Origin: Paenibacillus amylolyticus | GTDB taxonomy: Bacteria > Bacillota > Bacilli > Paenibacillales > Paenibacillaceae | Length of the DNA stretch: 64,000 nt | Direction: 5' to 3' | Assembly (NCBI RefSeq): GCF_001570725.1 | Contig: NZ_BCNV01000011.1 | Location: 1-64,000 of the forward strand | Shown here: positions 17,215 to 25,493 of the stretch, piece after piece | How positions within the stretch are numbered: the stretch's first letter is position 1 | How the letters are laid out: each line of letters begins with the position of its first letter | Notes under the pieces: model-generated | Seen by the model: the letters and a program-made list of their open reading frames with translations, nothing else | Databases searched by the model: none | Told to the model about the DNA's origin: nothing | Position numbers and translations under genes: made by a program

Positions 17215-18086
17215 TATTCTTTTACCTCAGGCGGGATAATGACAATCAGCTCTTTCCAGTCAAGGAAGCTTGCATACGGCTCAATTGTAGCTGTTTGCGT
17301 TAAACCATATTCACTTTTCTCTACACTCTTAACTTCGCCAATCCGCATATACTTGGGAAAGTTATTAATAATCCCGGAGGAGATGATTTCATCACCCTCT
17401 TTGATGTTTGAATCCTCTGAGATTTTGGTCATCTTGAGCATGCCCGTCTTCGGATCATAACTCTCAATCATACCAAACACTTTCTCCTTACCTACTGCCG
17501 TTGCTGCAATGGCATTGGATGTCGGATCATTGGCGTCCATAGACGTTAACAGATTAACCGTTGATGTATATGAGCTGACATGACTGATTACGCCGACCAG
17601 CCCTTCCTGCGAGGTAACGGCCATCCCAGGCTTAATTCCCGCATTATCACCGATATCAATGTTAATGGTTCTGCTGTTTGGATCTGAATTGGCACTGATA
17701 ACCTGAGCAATTCGTGAACCATAATTATACCGATTCTTCTGTTCTTCGGTGAAATTGAGCGCTTTCTGAAGCTGCTCATTCACTTGCTCCATATCATTGT
17801 ACTTCAGCCGATCTCGGGTATAGTGCCCCATCGCGATGCGAAGCTCTTCATTCTCTTCATATACCGTACGCATGTTCGCTACATCTTTGAAAAAGCCCGC
17901 TACATAGGAAGCGGGCTTGTAAAATACGTATTGTACAAATCCAACTGAATCCTTCAGGAATTTCTCCGGCCAGGATAGAGTGGTTCGCGGACTGAGCGTA
18001 AAGCCCATTAACGCGATAAATGTAACAAGGCCCACCAGCAAAACAAAAAGTCTTTTGTTGCCTAGCAGTTTAAACAGTTCGAACAC
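17214..18086 (-). CDS. mreC: rod-shape-determining protein MreC
   Basis: A 290-residue protein: a short cytoplasmic N-terminus, one membrane helix (LFVLLVGLVTFIALMGF), a coiled-coil of about residues 70-115, and two beta-barrel domains with the conserved DIGDNAGIKPGMAV and VSSYTSTVNLLT motifs. It scaffolds MreB, MreD, RodA and PBP2. The start appears to be GTG 18086; the nearest SD is weak, so initiation may depend on the unusual leader between mreB and mreC, a 186-bp gap with a small CCCGG/CCGGG hairpin. Confidence 0.93.
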   Translation of the reverse strand: MFELFKLLGNKRLFVLLVGLVTFIALMGFTLSPRTTLSWPEKFLKDSVGFVQYVFYKPASYVAGFFKDVANMRTVYEENEELRIAMGHYTRDRLKYNDMEQVNEQLQKALNFTEEQKNRYNYGSRIAQVISANSDPNSRTINIDIGDNAGIKPGMAVTSQEGLVGVISHVSSYTSTVNLLTSMDANDPTSNAIAATAVGKEKVFGMIESYDPKTGMLKMTKISEDSNIKEGDEIISSGIINNFPKYMRIGEVKSVEKSEYGLTQTATIEPYASFLDWKELIVIIPPEVKE

Positions 18087-18272
18087 CCTCTAACATCCAT
18101 TATTCTCTTCCGAGCCATGCCCGGCGGGGAGACTGTCAGACCTGTAGTCCCTGCGAGAATATCAGCTGATCCTCCCCTGTTAAGCGGGTAATAGCTCATC
18201 CCCGGGGTTAACCGGGTACTCTATAACGATACCTTGCCACTTAGTCGCAATGCCAAGTTAGGCAAATACCAA

Positions 18273-19307
18273 TTAACGTTTGGAACGAACTGCCGAACTG
18301 CTTCTGCTTTTGAACAAATGAATATTCTCTAGCGCTTTACCTGTTCCGATCGCTACACAATCCAACGGGTTCTCAGCCACAATGACAGGCATTCCTGTCT
18401 CACCAGCAAGAAGCTTGTCCAGATTGCGGAGCAGTGCTCCACCACCTGTAAGAACGATACCGCGGTCCATGATATCGGCTGCAAGTTCAGGCGGGCATTT
18501 TTCGAGTGTTACTTTTACCGCTTCAACAATCGCATTCACGGTATCAGCCAGCGCTTCGCTGATCTCGTCCGAAGTAATCGTGATCGTCTTCGGCAAACCT
18601 GTAACGAGGTCACGTCCACGAATTTCCATCGTTTCTACTTGCTCCAGTGGCATTGCTGATCCGATGTCCATCTTCAATTGCTCTGAAGTACGCTCACCGA
18701 TCATCAGATTGTATTGGCGTTTGATGTACTGGATAACGGATTCATCCATCTCGTCACCCGCTACACGAACCGAACGGCTCGTTACAATACCGCCAAGAGA
18801 GATGACAGCCACTTCCGTTGTACCGCCACCAATATCGACAACCATACTACCCGTTGGTTCCCATACAGGCAGATCTGCACCAATTGCAGCTGCAAAAGGC
18901 TCTTCAATCGTATAGGCTTCACGTGCTCCAGCCTGTTTGGTTGCATCTTCAACCGCGCGTTGTTCTACTGCCGTAATCCCGGATGGTACACATACCATCA
19001 CATTTGGATGACGCTGGAACATGGAGCGTTGTTTTTGCGCCTCACGGATGAAATATTTGATCATCGTTGCCGTTGTATCAAAATCAGCAATAACGCCATC
19101 TTTCATTGGACGAATAGCACGAATGTTACCTGGTGTACGACCAATCATTTTTTTGGCGGCTTCACCTACTGCCTCGATGCTTTTTGTATCTGTCCGTATA
19201 GCAACAACGGAAGGTTCCCGCACCACAATTCCTTTTCCTCGTACATAAACCAACGTATTTGCTGTCCCCAAGTCAATACCCAAATCTTTCGTAAAACCAC
19301 CAAACAT
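18273..19307 (-). CDS. mreB: rod-shape-determining protein MreB
   Basis: A 344-residue bacterial actin that forms membrane-bound filaments orienting cell-wall synthesis. Actin-fold signatures are DLGIDLGTANTLVYVRGKG (phosphate 1), VVDIGGGTTEVAVISLGG (phosphate 2) and GIVLTGGGALLRNLD (adenosine). The start ATG 19307 follows AAAGGAG. It is the first gene of mreBCD-minCD, downstream of radC. Confidence 0.98.
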   Translation of the reverse strand: MFGGFTKDLGIDLGTANTLVYVRGKGIVVREPSVVAIRTDTKSIEAVGEAAKKMIGRTPGNIRAIRPMKDGVIADFDTTATMIKYFIREAQKQRSMFQRHPNVMVCVPSGITAVEQRAVEDATKQAGAREAYTIEEPFAAAIGADLPVWEPTGSMVVDIGGGTTEVAVISLGGIVTSRSVRVAGDEMDESVIQYIKRQYNLMIGERTSEQLKMDIGSAMPLEQVETMEIRGRDLVTGLPKTITITSDEISEALADTVNAIVEAVKVTLEKCPPELAADIMDRGIVLTGGGALLRNLDKLLAGETGMPVIVAENPLDCVAIGTGKALENIHLFKSRSSSAVRSKR

Positions 19308-19490
19308 AACATAATCTCCTTTTCTGCCTCATATAGCCGCTCTATTCTGATCCAGAGCGTAACAATTTCATTCCCACGCAACACGTGGAGCTAATATTCG
19401 CATTTGTTTTTTTGCATTTGTAAAGTGAACCTATCTTTTACGGACAACGCCGTTAACATTCATAGGAAAACATCAACGCCAACCATTATA

Positions 19491-20180
19491 TTATACTAAG
19501 CCCTTCTCCTTCAAACTTACGTAAGTTCCATCTCCGATAATAATATGATCAAGCACGTCAATGCCGACAATAGCACCTGCTTCAATCAGTCGCTTGGTTA
19601 TTTGGATATCCTCCGGACTCGGCGTAGGATCACCACTGGGATGGTTGTGTGCGCACACAATCGATGCGCTGCTGCATTTGATGGCAGCCCGGAACACTTC
19701 ACGCGGATGTACAATCGAAGCGTTAAGGCTGCCCATGGAGAGTGTTTCCTGGGCAATAATATGATTTTTGCTATTCAGAAAGAGACACACAAAATGTTCT
19801 TTCTGCAAGTAACGCAATTGTTCCATCAGGATGTCAGCTGCATCACGCGGTGTACGGATTGAAGTCGACTGTGTGAGTCTGCTCTTGGCAATCCGATGCC
19901 CCAGCTCAATGCCGGCTTTCAATTGCACAGCCTTGGCATTGCCGATCCCTTTCATCGCAGTCAATTCTTCCAGGCTCAGATCCATTAACGAGCGAATGCC
20001 ACCCGCTTCGGCGAGAATCCGCTGTGCCATATGCACCGCGGATTCCTGTCTTGTGCCTGTTCGAAGTAAAATCGCCAGCAATTCAGCATGGCTTAAGGCG
20101 CCCGCCCCGTATTCCATCATGCGTTCTCTCGGGCGTTCTTCCTGGGGGATGTCGCGCATCATGTATTGAGGCGACTCCAT
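19491..20180 (-). CDS. radC: RadC family JAB-domain protein
   Basis: A 229-residue protein with an N-terminal helix-hairpin-helix (LTAMKGIGNAKAVQLKAG) and a C-terminal JAB1/MPN metalloprotease-like domain whose zinc motif is intact (IVCAHNHPSGDPTPSPEDI). The biochemical role of RadC remains unsettled; the older DNA-repair assignment is doubtful. Maf-RadC-MreB order is conserved in Bacillus. Confidence 0.95.
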   Translation of the reverse strand: MESPQYMMRDIPQEERPRERMMEYGAGALSHAELLAILLRTGTRQESAVHMAQRILAEAGGIRSLMDLSLEELTAMKGIGNAKAVQLKAGIELGHRIAKSRLTQSTSIRTPRDAADILMEQLRYLQKEHFVCLFLNSKNHIIAQETLSMGSLNASIVHPREVFRAAIKCSSASIVCAHNHPSGDPTPSPEDIQITKRLIEAGAIVGIDVLDHIIIGDGTYVSLKEKGLV

Positions 20181-20220
20181 ATGTTCCCTCTTTTCAGTTC
20201 AAAACGTCAGTTGGCTTAAC

Positions 20221-20832
20221 TCAAGTTCGCGGCAACACATGGACGCCAAACCCATCCAACATATCACTCAGCAAGGATAAGGGCAGGCCAACCACATTAA
20301 AATAACATCCTTCAATACGGTCGATCAGTGAAGCGCCAATGCCCTGAATGGCATAAGATCCTGCCTTATCCGAAGGCTCTCCTGTCTGCACATAGGCACG
20401 GATGGTCGCATCCGACAGTTCTTTCATCGTTACATCGGTTTGACGGTAATGAACAACCGACTGTCCGTTGCCTGCATCAATACAAGCTACGCCGGTAAAC
20501 ACCCGATGTACACGTCCCTGTAGACGGGATAACATACGTTCAGCATCCGCTTCGTCTATGGGTTTGCCTAGAATCTCACCATCCAAAACAACAACGGTGT
20601 CACTACCAACAATAATCGCTTCCTGCTCACGGCCTTCAAGCCCGCGATACACGGCAAGTGCCTTGCGCAAAGCAAGCTCCTGTACCGTCTGTTCAGGTGT
20701 CCACTCTGGTGGTGTGTCTTCATCGGCATGACTTGGTATTACATCAAACGCTAAGTGGAGTGATGCGATCAGTTCTTTGCGCCGAGGCGATGTGGAGGCC
20801 AGAATAATAGGGCGCTGCTGATTGTTATCCAT
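20221..20832 (-). CDS. maf: Maf-type nucleotide pyrophosphatase
   Basis: A 203-residue Maf/Ham1-fold pyrophosphatase that hydrolyses non-canonical nucleotides such as dTTP or UTP analogues. The N-terminal PIILASTSPRRKELIASL and the central VGSDTVVVLDGEILGKP and GRVHRVFTGV are family signatures. It is implicated in septum inhibition when overexpressed in Bacillus. The start ATG follows AAGGAGC. Confidence 0.96.
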   Translation of the reverse strand: MDNNQQRPIILASTSPRRKELIASLHLAFDVIPSHADEDTPPEWTPEQTVQELALRKALAVYRGLEGREQEAIIVGSDTVVVLDGEILGKPIDEADAERMLSRLQGRVHRVFTGVACIDAGNGQSVVHYRQTDVTMKELSDATIRAYVQTGEPSDKAGSYAIQGIGASLIDRIEGCYFNVVGLPLSLLSDMLDGFGVHVLPRT

Positions 20833-20927
20833 AATGAACGGCTCCTTATGCTACGGCAACATCCTGTCCGGATCACGATAATAGATGTCACTGATTTTAA
20901 TTTTTTTCGTCATAACTCGTCATTCTC

Positions 20928-21170
20928 CTACAGTCTGCGATACAGCCACACAGCGGCAATCATACCGATCAGACTAAGAAGGCTCATTTGAAATTGAAGT
21001 GAAATATCATAACTGATAATGTCCAGATCAGCCTGTGGCGACCAACGTATGGTCGTGGCTTTCGTAAGAAAGGCTACTGCCTTTACAGGCTGCAGTGCCT
21101 TGGCGATCCACGCTCCGGCCATCCAGCCGAGCAGCAGAAACAGCAATAACATGCCGAAGTTTTTTTTCAT
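20928..21170 (-). CDS. DUF4321 small membrane protein
   Basis: About 80 residues with two hydrophobic helices (FGMLLLFLLLGWMAGAWIAKAL and SLLSLIGMIAAVWLYRRL) flanking a short outside region. This matches the DUF4321 family found next to maf/radC in Firmicutes; its function is not known. Start ATG 21170 after GAGGGAAG is preferred over the upstream in-frame GTG at 21206. Confidence 0.7.
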   Translation of the reverse strand: MKKNFGMLLLFLLLGWMAGAWIAKALQPVKAVAFLTKATTIRWSPQADLDIISYDISLQFQMSLLSLIGMIAAVWLYRRL

Positions 21171-21242
21171 CGGTAATCTTCCCTCGCCATTTTTTGACAC
21201 CCACATTATTATACGGGGTTTTGTACGTCAATACAAACACAA

Positions 21243-21280
21243 ATCCGGCAAGGGGAACTATTTCCAGTTCCTTGCCGGAT
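21243..21280 (-). terminator. terminator after the SPOR-domain gene
   Basis: A strong stem ATCCGGCAAGG/CCTTGCCGGAT with an inner AACT/AGTT pairing spans 21243-21280; on the minus strand it is followed by a moderately T-rich tail (TTTGTGTTTG). It lies just after the stop codon at 21316. Confidence 0.75.
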
Positions 21281-21315
21281 AGGTATTTCCAAGCGTTGTT
21301 ATGGGAAAGAGCGTG

Positions 21316-22545
21316 TTACTGCTTAATCGCTTCAAGCCATTTCTTCTGCTGCAGTACATATTCCATCAGATCGGATTGTACGGACCACATGTGCACATCA
21401 TCCGGGTTTTTGTTGTACTCTGCGATAGCCGTAATTGCACTGTTCATCGATTTCTCCATACCGCCGATAATAGGTTGTACTTCTGCGGTCAGACCGGGTG
21501 AAAGACTATTCAAACCGGTCATCCATGACTGGTGTTTATTCTGGATCGCGGTCATCGCTTCTGCAGAGACTGCTGCCGGAGCAGACTGTCCCAGCTGCTG
21601 AATGGACAAGGTAGACAATTGTTCGACCAATGCAGAACTGTTCGTAAAGAAAAGCTGTACATCCTCTTGCTTGCCACCAAATATAGCCGGATTGACCTCA
21701 GGGTTCACGATCTCCTTAACGTACAGTTCAACTCCCTGAGCTTTAAGTCTGGTGCTAAGCAGCTTAGCCTCTTCACGATCAGCCGAAATGCCTGCATATA
21801 CCCGATTGCCATCTTCAGGATCAGAACCTGCGGCTATACCTGCCTGTGCCAACTCAAGCTTGGCCTGCTCCGCTCGTTCGGGGGAACTGAATACACCGTA
21901 TTGAAGTGCATAATACGTGCTGCCAGTTGCAGCTGTCTGGAGCTGTTGCTCTGTGCCTGTACCGCCCTCCTGACCTGTCACGGTGGAAACCGCCTGATTG
22001 ACGGGAAGAAGATCGCCTGGTTTCGCGGCTCCTTCTTTATTGAAAAAGGAAAGAATAACCATGCCAAAGAGTGCTCCTGTAACGAGTGCCCCGGTGATTG
22101 AACCAATCATTTTCCAGCCCCTTGGGGGGCGATTGCGCTTATAGGAATAGTTCTCTGAATCTGCAAGCCAGTCGTGGCCTTGATCATCATGCGTATTGGA
22201 CAGATCACGACGCTCTTCTTCAGGATCTCCTGAATGATTATAAAAACCGTAACCGGATCGGTTCCCAACATAATGGGCCTCATCCAAGTTCAAGTTCGAA
22301 TCATGGCTCGCTCGCTCATCAGGTTCAGGTACAGTAGAGCTTGTCAGCACCGTCTCTCCCCAGTCTCCGGGGATATCCTCTGGCGTCCAAGACGGGGTTG
22401 TATCCACCCGCTTAGGCACTAGCGGTTGATTGTTCTGTAAATCTTCACTCAACGTCACCAATGGACTGGACGCGGATATCCTCTTGTTTTCAGGCTTGTC
22501 CGACTCTTGATCCCCGAAGCGAAACGTCATTCTAGCATTGCTCAC
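21316..22545 (-). CDS. SPOR-domain membrane protein, probable SpoIIB counterpart
   Basis: About 409 residues: a long acidic, disordered cytoplasmic N-terminus, one membrane helix near residues 140-165 (MIGSITGALVTGALFGMVIL), and an extracytoplasmic SPOR domain (TYYALQYGVFSSPERAEQAK ... GVELYVKEI), followed by a helical C-terminal region. SPOR domains bind denuded glycan strands at the septum. In B. subtilis spoIIB, encoding a SPOR protein of engulfment, lies between folC/comC and maf; this gene has the same position and design, so SpoIIB function is likely but not proven. GTG 22545 after AAAGGAGAGG is chosen. Confidence 0.7.
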   Translation of the reverse strand: MSNARMTFRFGDQESDKPENKRISASSPLVTLSEDLQNNQPLVPKRVDTTPSWTPEDIPGDWGETVLTSSTVPEPDERASHDSNLNLDEAHYVGNRSGYGFYNHSGDPEEERRDLSNTHDDQGHDWLADSENYSYKRNRPPRGWKMIGSITGALVTGALFGMVILSFFNKEGAAKPGDLLPVNQAVSTVTGQEGGTGTEQQLQTAATGSTYYALQYGVFSSPERAEQAKLELAQAGIAAGSDPEDGNRVYAGISADREEAKLLSTRLKAQGVELYVKEIVNPEVNPAIFGGKQEDVQLFFTNSSALVEQLSTLSIQQLGQSAPAAVSAEAMTAIQNKHQSWMTGLNSLSPGLTAEVQPIIGGMEKSMNSAITAIAEYNKNPDDVHMWSVQSDLMEYVLQQKKWLEAIKQ

Positions 22546-22614
22546 CCGTACCCTCTCCTTTGTCCCATTTATATCAGCTATATGCAGAGACGGGAGAATA
22601 CATTCCGTATAACG

Positions 22615-22652
22615 CAAAAAACCGCCTGCTTCTTATCGAAGACAGACGGTTT
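22615..22652 (-). terminator. intrinsic terminator after murC
   Basis: Long stem with one G-T pair (AAACCGTCTGTCTTC pairing with GAAGCAGGCGGTTT, about 22620-22651) followed by six T on the minus strand, ten bases past the murC stop. Confidence 0.88.
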
Positions 22653-22662
22653 CTCAATTGAT

Positions 22663-24042
22663 TTATTTCAAACCTTTGGCAAGTGTATCGCCAACTTTCC
22701 AGATATCACCTGCGCCCATGGTAATCACAAGATCTCCTGGTTGCAGACGATGCTGCAGATCAGCCACAACTTCCTCTTTCGTTGGGAGGTAACGTGCAGA
22801 AGCATTACTGTTTTGAACGATCAGTTCAACCAGTCTGGCTGAGGTTACTCCTTCAATCTGTTTTTCGCCCGCAGGAGAATAGATATCCGTAATAAGCACC
22901 TCATCCGCTTCCGCAAAAGCACGACTGAACGCATCCAGCAGGAAGAACGTCCGCGTATAACGCTGTGGCTGGAATACGGCAATAATGCGTTTGCCTGTTG
23001 CTTTGGCGGCACTAATCGTAGCTTCAATCTCAGTCGGGTGATGAGCATAATCATCAATGATGAGCATATCACGTGCCTCGCCCAACACCTGGAATCTGCG
23101 TTTGGCTCCGTGGAACTGGATGATTGCTGCCACAATCTTCTCAAATGGAATGCCTGCTTCCAGACAAGTAATCACCGTAGCCATCGCATTATAAACGTTA
23201 TGCTTACCCGGCACTGATAATTCCACCGTACCCATAGCAGCACCCTGATGATTCATCGTAAAGGAGATACGACGATCGCCCAGTACAATATCCGTTGCCG
23301 TATAATCCGCAGCACGATCAATACCATACGTTGTAATCCGTGACTTGAGTTCTGGCAAAATCGCTTGAACATTCTCGTCGTCAGAACATACAATCGCTGT
23401 TCCTTCCGGACGAATTTGGCTCAAGAACTGCACATAAGCCTTTTTGAGCTCCTCAAAATCACTGTTGTAATTCTCCAGATGATCTGCCTCAATATTGGTT
23501 ACAATACCGAGCCATGGATGGTACTGCAAAAACGAACCATCGCTCTCGTCCGCTTCAGCGACTACCCAGTCGCCTTGACCGGCCTTCGCGTTGGTACCCA
23601 CATTCATGATTTCTCCGCCAATGATATATGTCGGGTCCGTATCACATTTATCCATAACAAGTGCAATCATGGATGAAGTGGTTGTTTTACCATGCGCTCC
23701 GGCCACAGCCACACCTTTACGTTCGTTCAACAAACGTGCAAGCATCTGCGAACGATGCAGAATCGGAATGTTCAGCTCTGCAGCTGCTACCCGTTCCACA
23801 TTATCCGCAGGCGCTGCAGTAGAGTAGACAACCAAGTCTGCTCCAGTGACGTGCTCTGCCGTATGTCCGATATATATTTTCGCTCCCTTGGCTGCCAACT
23901 TCTCGGTCAACTCTTGTGAAGCGACATCCGATCCGGTAACGGTGTATCCCATTTCCAGCATAACTCTTGCGATGGCACTCATGCCATATCCGCCAATCCC
24001 TATAAAATGAACGTGTTCCGATGTATTTAACAAAACTTTCAC
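22663..24042 (-). CDS. murC: UDP-N-acetylmuramate--L-alanine ligase
   Basis: About 459 residues, Mur ligase that adds L-Ala to UDP-MurNAc, the first peptide step of peptidoglycan synthesis. The N-terminal Rossmann part has HFIGIGGYGMSAIARVMLEMG, the ATP loop is AGAHGKTTTSSMIALV, and DDYAHHPTEIEATI is the C-terminal domain signature. GTG 24042 overlaps the folC stop (GTGA), so it is translationally coupled with folC. In B. subtilis murC lies elsewhere; here it replaces comC between folC and the SPOR gene. Confidence 0.96.
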   Translation of the reverse strand: MKVLLNTSEHVHFIGIGGYGMSAIARVMLEMGYTVTGSDVASQELTEKLAAKGAKIYIGHTAEHVTGADLVVYSTAAPADNVERVAAAELNIPILHRSQMLARLLNERKGVAVAGAHGKTTTSSMIALVMDKCDTDPTYIIGGEIMNVGTNAKAGQGDWVVAEADESDGSFLQYHPWLGIVTNIEADHLENYNSDFEELKKAYVQFLSQIRPEGTAIVCSDDENVQAILPELKSRITTYGIDRAADYTATDIVLGDRRISFTMNHQGAAMGTVELSVPGKHNVYNAMATVITCLEAGIPFEKIVAAIIQFHGAKRRFQVLGEARDMLIIDDYAHHPTEIEATISAAKATGKRIIAVFQPQRYTRTFFLLDAFSRAFAEADEVLITDIYSPAGEKQIEGVTSARLVELIVQNSNASARYLPTKEEVVADLQHRLQPGDLVITMGAGDIWKVGDTLAKGLK

Positions 24043-25415
24043 CAACCTTTTTCAGAATCGGTTTGATGCAAAAGGGCTGCCCGCACATCCGCAATCAGGT
24101 ACAGTGTGCCGGAGACCACCCCCAGATCTTCCGCTTCCGTCCGTGACTTCAATAGATCAAGTGCCTTTGCCCATTCGGGCTCGACGATGATTTCCAGCTC
24201 CTGCTTCGCAATGGCGGGACGTACCCGTTCGACAATTTGCAGCAATTCGGCTGCATCCATTTTGCGTCGGAAATCTGGCTCGGTCAGGATCAGCGTATCC
24301 ACTAGTGGCAGTATATGCTGCAAATACGCTTCGTGATGCTTATTCGCCAACATACCCATCATCAAAATTAACTTGTTGTAAGGATAAACTTCTCTAATGC
24401 TCTTGGCCAGCGACTCAGCCCCCTCCGGATTATGTGCTCCATCGAGCACAATTCGGGGTTCATCGACGACTTTTTCGAATCTCCCTGCCCAGAATGCATT
24501 CTCCAGTCCAAGTGCAATATCGTTGTCATCCAGCATAAACGCCATGTATTGTCTGAGCAATTCAAGCACCATCAGTGCAGCCGCTGCATTGTCACATTGG
24601 TGTGAGCCCTGCATGCGGATGCGAACGTCCAGGTCACGAAACGGTCCTGTAAAATGGAAAGATTGTCCGCTCTCATTACTGTCCAGTCTATGATAAGAGA
24701 ATTGATCTCCGGCCAAATACACGGTTGATTGAAGCTGCTGTGCTTTCTCCTGAATCACTTTCACAGCTTCGGGTTGAGTCGCGCAGGTCACCACAGGTAC
24801 TCCCGGCTTGATAATGCCTGCCTTTTCTCCAGCAATCAGCTCAATCGTATCTCCCAGCACATCCGTGTGATCCATACCAATGTTAGTGATGACGGACACA
24901 ACAGGTGCAACAATATTCGTTACGTCCATCCTTCCCCCTAGCCCCGTCTCCCATACCACAACGTCAGGGTAGCATTCTTCTGCATAATACAGAAGCGCGA
25001 GAGCCGTGGACACCTCAAACATCGTTGGTGATCCAAGCGGAGTGGAGGCCATTTCCATGACCAGTGGACGTAACCGGTTGGAGAGCTTAAGCAGAATCTC
25101 TTCGGGGATATCCTCACCGTTGTATTGAAAACGGTTCGTAAACTTGGTGATATAAGGCGACGTAAAGGTGCCCACATCGTATCCAGCCTGAAGAAGCACT
25201 GACGTCAAAAAAGCGCAAGTCGAACCTTTGCCGTTCGTTCCCGCGACGTGAATAAATTTGAGACGTTGGTGTGGATTGCCTAACATGGACATCAGACCCT
25301 CGATTCGTTCCAATCCAGGTCTTATGCCAAAAGGAATAAGGCCATTGATCCAGTCCACGGCCTCGTCATACGTAAGTAAAGGAGCTGCTGCATCTGTCCC
25401 GTCTAATTCCGTCAT
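24039..25415 (-). CDS. folC: folylpolyglutamate synthase/dihydrofolate synthase
   Basis: About 458 residues, Mur-ligase-like enzyme that makes dihydrofolate and adds glutamates to folates. The P-loop is HVAGTNGKGSTCAFL, with EVSTALALLYYAEE, GLGGRMDVTN and ILDGAHNPEGAESLA as further FolC signatures. ATG 25415 after GAAGGTGA is preferred to the longer frame reaching 25466. It is 78 bp downstream of valS and coupled to murC. Confidence 0.95.
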   Translation of the reverse strand: MTELDGTDAAAPLLTYDEAVDWINGLIPFGIRPGLERIEGLMSMLGNPHQRLKFIHVAGTNGKGSTCAFLTSVLLQAGYDVGTFTSPYITKFTNRFQYNGEDIPEEILLKLSNRLRPLVMEMASTPLGSPTMFEVSTALALLYYAEECYPDVVVWETGLGGRMDVTNIVAPVVSVITNIGMDHTDVLGDTIELIAGEKAGIIKPGVPVVTCATQPEAVKVIQEKAQQLQSTVYLAGDQFSYHRLDSNESGQSFHFTGPFRDLDVRIRMQGSHQCDNAAAALMVLELLRQYMAFMLDDNDIALGLENAFWAGRFEKVVDEPRIVLDGAHNPEGAESLAKSIREVYPYNKLILMMGMLANKHHEAYLQHILPLVDTLILTEPDFRRKMDAAELLQIVERVRPAIAKQELEIIVEPEWAKALDLLKSRTEAEDLGVVSGTLYLIADVRAALLHQTDSEKGW

Positions 25416-25493
25416 CTGATTCACCTTCGGTCCCGAGTTTGATTGAAAAAAGCGGCCGGATGGCATACTAGCTCTCCATCCGACCCAGATATA

